Shown here in pieces: positions 56,720-64,000 of a DNA stretch of 64,000 bases. The DNA comes from Pegoplata infirma (taxonomy: Eukaryota > Arthropoda > Insecta > Diptera > Anthomyiidae): assembly GCA_963921195.1 (NCBI GenBank), contig OY992540.1:11297766-11361765 (forward strand). The letters are read 5' to 3'. Numbering within the stretch: the stretch's first letter is position 1; each line of letters begins with the position of its first letter. A program made the position numbers and the translations under genes. The notes beneath the pieces are model-generated. The model made no database searches, was not told the origin of the DNA, and worked only from the letters and a program-made list of their open reading frames with translations.

Positions 56720-57783
56720 CACTCAAAAAAAAAAGACTTAACTTAAACTTTGGAAAAATTTTCTTCAAAATAGTTTATAAATTTTCCCACAATTTAGTTA
56801 AATTTAACTAAAAGTTGGAAATTTTTTTTAAGTGTTAGGAAAAAATTTAAGTTCATTTACTATTAAATAGTCCATTATTTTCCTTAAATGGAATTCCAAA
56901 ATACATGGAAGAAATTCTTTACGCCAAAGAAATTTTCCCTAAATAAGTATATGACAAAAATCTTTATTTTTAAGACATATTCCTCTTCTTTAGTATTAGG
57001 ACGTAATTTTCTACCAATTAGTTCATTTTCTTAGATTTAAGGAAGTTTTTTCCACTATTTTAGTAAAATTTTAATAACTCGGGCAAATTTTTATTTTCAA
57101 AAACTTAAAATGGCGATATCTCGAAAACTAAGCCAGATATTGCTCTATCTGGCTGGAGGCCATTTTTGGTTCTTTGAATCTCCTTAATATTGCGGGTCCT
57201 CTTTACATGTGTGGACCCCAATGGGTCCTAACTATGGATTTAAAAAAGTTGGCATTCCCGAAATTTTAAAATACTCATATCTCGGTCAATAATGCCAACA
57301 CAACAAATTTTTGTAGCCCTTAACAAGGAGAACAAGGCCACCAAATACCGAAAAGCTCTTCGAGTAATAGTTTTAAAGTTATGGAGTTTTTAAAATTCTC
57401 AAGACCCCAGTGGTCCTCTAAATTCACGTATCTCAAAAACTAAGCAAGGTAGAGCGAAACGAACAAAAATTTTGGATCAAAAAATATGAAGATTCTTAAA
57501 GAACCCAACTGGGTTTGGGCCCATCGGGGTCTGAACCATTCGGTCCGAACCCAATGGGGCCTTTACCTAATCGGGTCCTCAAATGTATATGAACTAAATT
57601 GAAATAAAATTTTTCCCATTTTTTAGTTCAAATTGGCATAATATTAAAATGTTTGTTCTTTTCTTATTAATAAGAAAAATATGAACTTAAGAGAATGAAA
57701 ACATGGCAATGGAGCTAAATCATTATCAATATTCGTTGAATTTAGTTAGTTTTCCCATTTTTTAGTTAATTTTTTTCTGAGTG
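56720..57783. mobile_element. TIR element, CACTCAAAAAAAAAAGAC ends
   Basis: Flanked by TA (56718-56719, 57784-57785). Ends CACTCAAAAAA and complement CACTCAGAAAAA. Subterminal TTAGTTAAATTTAACTAAA-type motifs at both ends. The core (57090-57600) has GC-richer repeats of ACCCAATGGGTCC-like sequence. Confidence 0.82.
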
Positions 57784-57785
57784 TA

Positions 57786-58161
57786 TCTTTTACCTGAACA
57801 CAAATAATCGCCAAAAATACTTTGGCAAGTATAATTGCCTGTGGTCACATAACAAGTGCTTTACTGATTCCTCCTCCTCCTCCTCCACTTTCCGCTTTCG
57901 CACATTTTCTACAGTAGTCCCTATATGAAATTCCTACACGCACTGCCATTTGGCCAATTATATAGTGTCCTTAGTACTCCTACTAATAGGCTAACCGTGC
58001 AATTGCCAAAAGTAAAAAGACCTTTTTAACCTCTTAGGATTTGGCAGTGGCCAAAGGGTTCGCGATATCCTGCGAACTCGTACCCATCTCCGTCTTAGAT
58101 TTGTCCGTAAAGATTGAGATCGCATTCTCTGTTATAACAGAATTTTCCGCCCAGTCTTTCC
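57786..58161 (-). pseudogene. Remnant of an RNase H-bearing LINE (I/LOA-like), C-terminal part
   Basis: The minus strand at 58034-58156 reads 40 codons beginning DWAENSVITENAISIFTD and continuing KSKTEMGT. This matches the start of the RNase H domain of I/LOA-type LINEs (IFTDGSKxxxGTG); the usual Gly after the catalytic Asp is Lys here. Further on (57880-57970) it reads GHYIIGQMAVRVGISYRDYC then RKCAKAE. After a frameshift at a (CTC)n run it reads EEEEESVKHLLCDH, the conserved GH...C..C...EHLLC tail of such elements. The middle of RNase H is deleted. It is far too broken to function and is distinct from the jockey-like copy. Confidence 0.75.
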
Positions 58162-58577
58162 TACACTCAAAAAAAAAAAAATTCTTATAAAATTACAAGA
58201 AAATTTTGTTATTTTTTTTTTCCTATCTCCTATTTGACAAAAATTTATTGTTATTTAACAAGCTTTTTACCAAAAAAAATGTAAATTTACAATTTTTTTG
58301 ACACGATAAAGCTTACAAGGAGGTTTCGTGATTTTAATAGATTTTTTGCTACCTCCTATTTTACGAGAATTCCTAGTAAAAATTACGAGCTTTTGTGTAA
58401 TTTTGCAATATTTTTATCAATAAAATTGTAAATTTACAACTTTTTTGACGAATTATAATTTACAAGAAATTTTCGTATATTTACTAGATTTTTTTTGTAA
58501 AAAATCTTAGAAATTTGTAAAATTGCAAGGAAAACTGTAAAAGTATAAAAAAAATTTAAATTTCAATCTAAAATTAC

Positions 58578-60012
58578 ACCGCTCTACAAATTTGACGTTT
58601 GTAGCTGCGTTTTGGATGAAACCAAAAAAAGTTGATACGGTTTGGTGCCCCGATTCCAAAACGGTCACTCAAATTTTTCTATCACGTCACAATTTTGAGA
58701 AAATCGCGGTTAAAGTGTCAAAAAAGGCCCATTTTTACCATTTTTGAACGCCTATAAAATAAGATCCTGACATGCTAATGACTTGGTATCAAGCTTATTC
58801 GAAAGTGTGTAATTTTCTCTTTGAGACAAGATCAAATCTTCTTCAATTTTCTAAAATAGTAAAAATTTTCTAAAATAGTAAAAAAATCATTAGCCACAAG
58901 TGCTTTAAATCTAAAATTTACGTATGAATTTGTATGGAAATTTGTTAAAAAACACTGAGTAAATAAACTAACCCAGGAAAATTTTTCAGAACCGATTCCG
59001 ATAACACTTGTTCTAGAACAGGTTCTTGGGTAATCAAACACTATTATACTTTAATTATTCAGAACAAGTTAAGTGAATATTATTGTGAAGCTTGTTCTAT
59101 GCAATCTAAATTTCATAACATTTTGGTTCTCAGGAATTAAAAAAAATTATGTGTCAAAAAAATTTAAAAATAAATATCATTTTTTTTTTTTTTGTATTCC
59201 CCAAGAAAAAACACGTATTTCTATGAAAATATCAGGATATAATCGCGAAAATTGTTGATGCGAAGGTAAGTAAATTAAATTTTGATTGTCTGGGTCGGGA
59301 CAAATACTAATAAAATAATATTTTTCATTTTTGTTTGCAGAAAATTCGTGTTCTGATGTATCTTTATTGCAAGGCTCAAAATGCAATTTTGGAGGCGAAA
59401 AAGGATGTATGTGTGTTGAAAAAAAATTAATATACGATGTCATATAGGATTATCTATATCTTTTTTTAATAAATTAATGCAATTCAAAATATTTTTTAAT
59501 TCTCATTTCTGTTCTAAATTTTACTTCTAGAACCGGTTCCGAAGAACAAAAATGTGTTCCAATTTTGCTTACAAATACCTGTTGCTTTTGGGACAATCCC
59601 TATGTAAAAAGAATCGGTGTTGCACAAGAATTAGAACGTTCTAGGGAAGTATAAGTTGTTCCACAATCGGTTCTTTGCAACCGAAAATTTTGCTGGGAAA
59701 TATTGAAAAAAGGAAGGTTTTTTGCTAATGATTTTTCTACCATTTTAGAAAATTAAATTTTTAGAACATTTTATCTTTAAGAGAAAATTACAGGCTTTCG
59801 AATGAGCTTGATATGTCAATTGCATGTCAGGATTTTATTTTATAAGCTTTTAAAAAGGGTCAAAAATTACCTTTTTCGGCACTTTAAAGCGAATTTCTCA
59901 AAATCCTGACGTGATAGACAAATTTGGGCTCCGGATTTGAAATCAGCGCAACAGATACTATCCCAGTCACTTACCAGAATCCAAAACGCATTTTCTTGTT
60001 GAGCTGTGTTAT
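58578..60012. mobile_element. Inverted-repeat element with GCGTTTTGGAT arms
   Basis: Left arm 58578-58890 (GTAGCTGCGTTTTGGATGAA, ATCACGTCACAATTTTGAGA, AAATAAGATCCTGACATGC) pairs with right arm 59700-60012 in inverted order. Arms are roughly 80% alike by eye. No precise duplication defined. Confidence 0.65.
58972..59697. mobile_element. TIR element, CCCAG(C/G)AAAATTTT ends
   Basis: Ends CCCAGGAAAATTTTTCAGAA and complement CCCAGCAAAATTTTCGGTTG, flanked by AA (58970-58971, 59698-59699). Subterminal GAACCGATTCCG/TTCTAGAAC motifs recur. Related to the ends at 26920 and 30364. Small frames 58832-59041, 59073-59258 and 59177-59443 are overlapping by-products. Confidence 0.8.
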
Positions 60013-60111
60013 TTGTTAAAAAACAAGAAAAACTGTCAAATATTGGTAAAATAGGATTACGAGATTTTTTCTACTAATATGACAAGGTTTTTTTTTTTTT
60101 TTTTGAGTGTA

Positions 60112-60290
60112 GTTGGTATTTGGATTTCCAAGTTTCTATCAGAGTTCGTCTAAAAAAGAAGGCGACTATAACTTCAAAGTTCGCCCCCGAATCCCATTCA
60201 GATTAAGATCTCATCTTTGTGCAAGGTTAAGCCTATTCAGATGACATCGATTTGAAAAACTAGTCCACTTTATATGAAATGCCCTTATAT
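60112..60290 (-). other. Probable continuation of the LINE remnant
   Basis: GC-richer than its surroundings and directly beyond the inserted AAATTACA element, so it should be the upstream part of the LINE fragment. No frame is clear enough to assign a domain. Confidence 0.35.
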
Positions 60291-60298
60291 ATGTACAT

Positions 60299-61246
60299 TA
60301 GAGTGTCCCTTATTTTGGAAATGTTGGAAATGTTGAGACGGTACCCCCTCATTTTTTTCCTTTTGACTAAAAAATAACTCAGGAAAAATTTTACGCCCCT
60401 ACGACCACGCCTTCCCTACGCGACGGGGCCTTAAAGAACGGGGCCTTAAAAATCATTTTTCCATACAAACCAAAATTTTTTTTTTTGATTTTTAATTTTT
60501 TTGTTATTAATTACATTATTACTTGCTTAGCTTATTCACGACAAAAAATTTGATTTTGGTGGGATGAGGCTTTCAGTTCTAAAAAATTTTTCGAAAAAAA
60601 AAAATTTTGAGCTTTTGGGGTCCTTCAGTAAAAATTTTTTAAAAAATATTTTTTTTTAGTTTTGACAAGAAACCGTTTTAGTTGTAATGTTGCTTTTAAT
60701 GATATATATTCATAAAAAAATATTATTCATATCTGTGACATCTTGATCGTGTATCGAAAAACATCAAAAATGCATTTTTTTACCCTTTTTTAGATCACGA
60801 TAAAGATGTCACAGATAGGAATAATATTTTTTTATGAAAATATATCATTAAAAGCAACAATTCAACTAAAACGGTTTCTTGTCAAAACTAAAAAAAAAAT
60901 TTTTTAAAAAATTTTTACTGAAGGACCCCAAAAGCTCTAAATTTTTTTTTTCGAAAAATTTTTTAGAACTGAAGCCTCATCCCACCAAAATCAAAATTTT
61001 TGTCGTGAATAAGCTAACCAAGTAATATTATAATTAATAACAAAAAAATTAAAAATCAAAAAAAAATTTTTTTGCTTTGTATGGAAAAATGATTTTTAAG
61101 GCCCCGCTCTTTACGGCCCCGTCGCGTAGGGAAGGCGTGGTCGCAGGGGCGTAAAATTTTTCCTGAGTTATTTTTTAGTCAAAAGGAAAAAAATGAGGGG
61201 GTACCGTCTCAACATTTCCAACATTTCCAAAATAAGGGACACTCTA
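60299..61246. mobile_element. hAT-like long-hairpin element, TAGAGTGTCCC ends
   Basis: 948 bp made of two nearly identical inverted arms of about 460 bp with a centre near 60775; the outer 150 bases differ at only a few positions. Perfect 8-bp duplication ATGTACAT (60291-60298, 61247-61254) fits nTnnnnAn. Arms contain GACGGTACCCCCTC and ACCACGCCTTCCCTACGCGA. No coding frame. Confidence 0.93.
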
Positions 61247-61721
61247 ATGTACATGTATACATGAGTATATTATGTACAAAGTTCATATGTATCATGATAT
61301 GATGTATGCACTCCAGTATATTCTTCTATTTTTGGTTTTACTTTTTATATCTAAATAAATTTAATTTTCTATAAACTTTGAAAATTTGACATGTAGAATA
61401 TAAATGTACACAGAAAAAAAAAAATTGTCAATACAATTAATTTCATTGTTAATACAATTAAACATTTAATTGAAACTGAGCCTACATTGGATTTTGTCAA
61501 TACAACATTGGATTTTGTAACTTGTGAAAAAATATCAACTTAGTTTTGTCAATTAAATTCATTGTTGTATCAACAATGAAATTAATTGAAAAGTTTGTAA
61601 AAAATTATGTTAACGGAAATAAACATGCTTTAATGTCAATTTATTTAAAAAAAAATCTAAAAATAGAACAAAAGAAATCTAAAAAAAAAAAAAAAAACAA
61701 AAAAAAACAAAAAAAACATTA

Positions 61722-61787
61722 GCCGGCAGCGGGAATCGAACCCGCAACTAACATGATACGAGTCTAGAACACTACCACCGTGCTATT
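61722..61787 (-). other. tRNA-like module 1
   Basis: Minus strand: TAGCACGGTGGTAGTG (A-box-like; this fits TRGYNNARNGG loosely), then GCGGGTTCGATTCCCGC, a perfect T-arm hairpin with B box GGTTCGATTCC. The acceptor and anticodon stems do not pair well. Confidence 0.75.
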
Positions 61788-61914
61788 ACTTATTTATACT
61801 TGTAGTTGACTATACGCGTATATTAAAGGAAATAAACTGTTTTTAATATCATTTAATTTAAAAATAAAATAAAAAATCTAAAAATAGAACAAAAAAAAAT
61901 AAAAAAAAAACAAT

Positions 61915-61982
61915 CTGGCGGCAGCTGGAATCGAACCGGCAACGAACATGGTACAAGTCTAGCACACTACCACCGTGCTATT
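61915..61982 (-). other. tRNA-like module 2
   Basis: Minus strand: TAGCACGGTGGTAGTGTGCT forms a 5-bp D-type stem (AGCAC/GTGCT), followed by CCGGTTCGATTCCAGC with an intact B box. Diverged from module 1 mainly outside the boxes. Confidence 0.75.
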
Positions 61983-62083
61983 CCTCATATATATTTGTAG
62001 TTGACTAAATGCGTATATAAGGTGTCTGCTGAATAGCAAAAACAAAATAATCTCCAAAAAAAATAAATAAAAATAAAAAAATG

Positions 62084-62150
62084 TTTCCGCCACCTGGCAG
62101 CGAACCCGTAATGTTCACGATTCGAGTCTAGCACACTACCACCGTGCTAT
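62084..62150 (-). other. tRNA-like module 3
   Basis: Minus strand: same D-arm (TAGCACGGTGGTAGTGTGCT) and GGGTTCGCTGCCAGG, where the B box has GCTGCC in place of GATTCC. Most diverged of the three. Confidence 0.65.
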
Positions 62151-62387
62151 CGTCACATATTTTTGTGCTTCATTAAATGAGTTTATAAAGTGTCTGTGTT
62201 ATCAATAAGCATTTTGTGCGTTTTTTAATAATGATTTTAATTGATGCATTTAATTGGAAATTAAAGTGGATTTTTGTCATATTAACAATATACATTGTTG
62301 ATACAATTAAAAACGTTGTTGAACTAGAAATTAGTTGCTAACAATTTGTTTAGTTACTTTTGATTTCACGATATTTTTTTCTGTGTA

Positions 62388-62708
62388 TAAAATATTTGTT
62401 AATATCCCAGCATTATTTTTTCCCTACCTGTTAAGTGAAATCTTCAATTTCATCAATTTTGTTTTATAAAATTTTGTAAATTTACAGTTTTTTGGCGCAA
62501 TTAAAATTACAAGGAATTCTCGTGAATTTACTAGATTTTTTTTGTAAAATTATCTCGGAAAATTTTAAAATTACAAAAACAATTGTAAAATTACAAAAAA
62601 AAAATTAAATTTCGATTTGTTAAAAAACAAGGAAAGCTGTCAAATATTGGTAAAATGGGATTACGAGACTTTTCCTAGTAATTTGACAAAGTTTTTTTTT
62701 TGTGTGTA
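62388..62708. mobile_element. AAATTACA family fragment, right part
   Basis: Matches the region of 55445-56618 from CGTGAATTTACTAGATTTTT to GGGATTACGAGACTTTTCCT and the end TTTTTTTGTGTGTA. The left end is missing. Confidence 0.7.
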
Positions 62709-62727
62709 GAAACAAATTTCATGGAGG

Positions 62728-62824
62728 TGCGATGAAAGCGCCGCAGGCGAAAAATTTTAACAACAAATCGAGCAAAATTTGTTGTTAAAATTGTTCGCCT
62801 TCGGCACTTTTATCGCACCTTCAC
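62728..62824. repeat. GC-tipped hairpin
   Basis: AGGTGCGATGAAAGCGCCGC pairs with an inverted partner ending at about 62823 (GCCTTCGGCACTTTTATCGC), with TTTTAACAACAAAT in both arms. A relative of one arm lies at about 7977-8060 inside the Mutator-like element. Confidence 0.75.
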
Positions 62825-63009
62825 GCTGTTTTTTAATTCATTACTTTTGATTTTCTACTGGAAGCGGTAGATTAGTATGAAATCTGATAATCTGGAATTA
62901 AGTGCAGGGGTTGCCAGTTAGAGTCTATTTGCTTTAGGTTGTTCCACTATGTAGGATATTACATCAATTGGCTGTTTCATTAAAACTTATTTCGGTTTTG
63001 ACATTTTAA

Positions 63010-63245
63010 GATTTTGACAAAAATTCAAACAAAACTAAAAATGGGCAATTTTTCAAATTTTATTTTTGGCCAATGCTTCGAAATTAAAAATCACCCAATA
63101 TTTTATATCGAAATTTCGCCCAAAAACTATGAAAATGTGCCGAAAAATTTTGGGCAACTTTTCATATGAAATATGGCCCAAATTTGTATGAAAAATTTTT
63201 GGGCGAAATTTCATTTTCTTTTTTGGGCGATTTTCCCTACAGCCG
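63010..63245. mobile_element. Fragment related to the Mutator-like element
   Basis: Matches 8090-8285: ATATGGCCCAAATTTGTATG, repeated GCCCAAAA/TTTTGGGCG, end GATTTTCCCTACAGCC. The left part is missing; an AAATTACA-family end (63246-63312) follows directly. Confidence 0.7.
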
Positions 63246-63389
63246 TCAAATATTAGTAAAATGGGATTACGAGACTATTTCTAGTAATTTGACAAGGTTT
63301 TTTTTAAGAGTACACTTCGGTTGAAATGATGAATTTTCACACCATAGATAGGCACCCATTCGTACTGATTTGATCAGTACATGTACTGA

Positions 63390-63480
63390 TTTTTGATCAC
63401 GTGTACTGACCAAAAAACGTTGTACTGATGTGTACTGATTTTTTAAAATATATACTGATTGTACTGATTTTTGAATATAT
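63390..63480. repeat. GTACTGAT short tandem repeats
   Basis: GTACTGAT or GTACTGACC recurs eight to nine times at irregular 10-17 base spacing, with a small palindrome GTACTGATTTGATCAGTAC. Confidence 0.7.
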
Positions 63481-63535
63481 CAATATAAAAAAGAATTTTA
63501 TTTGAAAATTCTAGAAAAAAGCTTGAATTTTCATA

Positions 63536-63992
63536 CACTCAAAATATTTTGTAAGTAAATTCAACTGAAAAAACGTTTAAAACAATCGTTTTTCCTTTTA
63601 AAAAACGGACTACTTATATTTCACTTGAAACAACATACTTTTTCAGTTATTTTTAAACGTTAATAAATGACTAGACATTCCGTAAAAACAAATGATATTT
63701 CAGTTATTTTAACTGTTTACAATTTTTTATTTTGTGGAGTAAAAATATTTTTTTTTGAATAACAAACTACAAAAACCGTACTTCTGTAAAATTATACGGT
63801 ATAATCAGTCAAAAATAATTTAACTGATAAAAATATTTTTGCGTAAATTTTTGTAGTTTATTGTTTTAACAACTATATAAATCTTTCAATAATTTAGTCC
63901 TTTTGAAAAACAAACGATAAAACGTTTAAAACAACTTTACCTAAAAACTTTTTGAATAACCGTAAATAGTTACTGTAAAACTTTTCTAGGTG
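63536..63992. mobile_element. TIR element, CACTCAAAATATTTTG / CACCTAGAAAAG ends
   Basis: 457 bp, flanked by TA (63534-63535, 63993-63994). Subterminal GTTTAAAACAA/AACGTTTA and AACTGAAA motifs recur. The left 16 bases equal those of the tRNA-carrying family but the interior is different and has no tRNA-like module. Confidence 0.75.
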
Positions 63993-64000
63993 TAAAATAA

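Larger units (their letters stand above)
58164..60109. mobile_element. AAATTACA family TIR element, copy 2, with nested elements
   Basis: Flanked by TA (58162-58163, 60110-60111), inserted into the LINE remnant. Outer parts match 55445-56618. The centre is the inverted-repeat element 58578-60012, which contains 58972-59697. Confidence 0.85.
61409..62385. mobile_element. TIR element, CACAGAAAAAAA ends, with three tRNA-like modules
   Basis: 977 bp, flanked by TA (61407-61408, 62386-62387). Ends CACAGAAAAAAAAAAATTGT and complement CACAGAAAAAAATATCGTGA. Subterminal AATACAATTAA / CATTGTTGATACAAT motifs in both ends. Three minus-strand tRNA-like modules lie in A-rich spacers at 61722-61787, 61915-61982 and 62084-62150. 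Confidence 0.9.

Noticed and set aside
61722..62150. Three functional tRNA genes
   Set aside because: T-arm and D-arm are tRNA-like, but the acceptor and anticodon stems do not pair and the modules repeat inside a transposon.

Overview
The window is strongly A+T-rich eukaryotic DNA that reads as intergenic or intronic sequence of a fly (Diptera, probably a higher fly). The assignment rests on the many copies of dipteran mini-me/DINE-1-like elements with (GTCY)n tracts, on a jockey/CR1-like LINE, and on dense short transposons of insect type. I recognise no intact host protein-coding gene. Nearly all open reading frames above 60 codons are accidental frames in A/T-rich or inverted-repeat DNA. 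The only convincing protein homology is retrotransposon: a 5'-truncated, frameshifted LINE at 46.28-48.72 kb, and a decayed fragment of a second, RNase H-bearing LINE at 57.8-58.16 kb.

Layout. 0.3-2.8 kb: a hAT-like element with tandem ATGGCGG-bearing units, split by a second hAT-like element. 3.0-4.3 kb: another hAT-like element. 5.1-6.7 kb: mini-me split by a CACTCAAAA element. 7.5-8.3 kb: Mutator-like element. 9.4-16.2 kb: duplicated arrays of a 21-bp AATTACAATTGATC-type repeat, interrupted by mini-me, a TTA-duplicating element, an A-rich element and long inverted repeats. 16.4-17.5 and 20.6-21.6 kb: two copies of a 1.08-kb foldback element. 26.9-30.4 kb: an element holding a 1.7-kb, 35-bp doubly palindromic minisatellite. 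30.8-34.3 kb: a mini-me with four nested insertions. 35.2-39.4 kb: mixed TIR elements. 39.4-43.5 kb: a 4-kb hAT-ended element with several nested elements. 45.3-50.5 kb: mini-me / CACTCAAAA element / MITE / LINE stack. 50.5-54.1 kb: two TTA/TAA-duplicating elements around an inverted copy of the 12.8-kb element. 55.4-64 kb: AAATTACA elements, a LINE remnant, a near-perfect 948-bp hairpin transposon, and an element with three tRNA-like modules.

Two classes of TIR element dominate. One has 8-bp target duplications and TAGRG-type ends (hAT-like; most duplications fit nTnnnnAn). The other has 2-bp duplications and ends of the form C(A/C)C-N(2-4)-A(4-6); each of its families carries its own short motif repeated below the ends. 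Two of these families also contain a tRNA-like module with recognisable A-box and B-box sequence, which is the most unusual observation in the window. Where an unoccupied relative lies in the same window, insertions could be checked directly against it. No CRISPR array, prokaryotic gene or standard tRNA/rRNA gene was seen.
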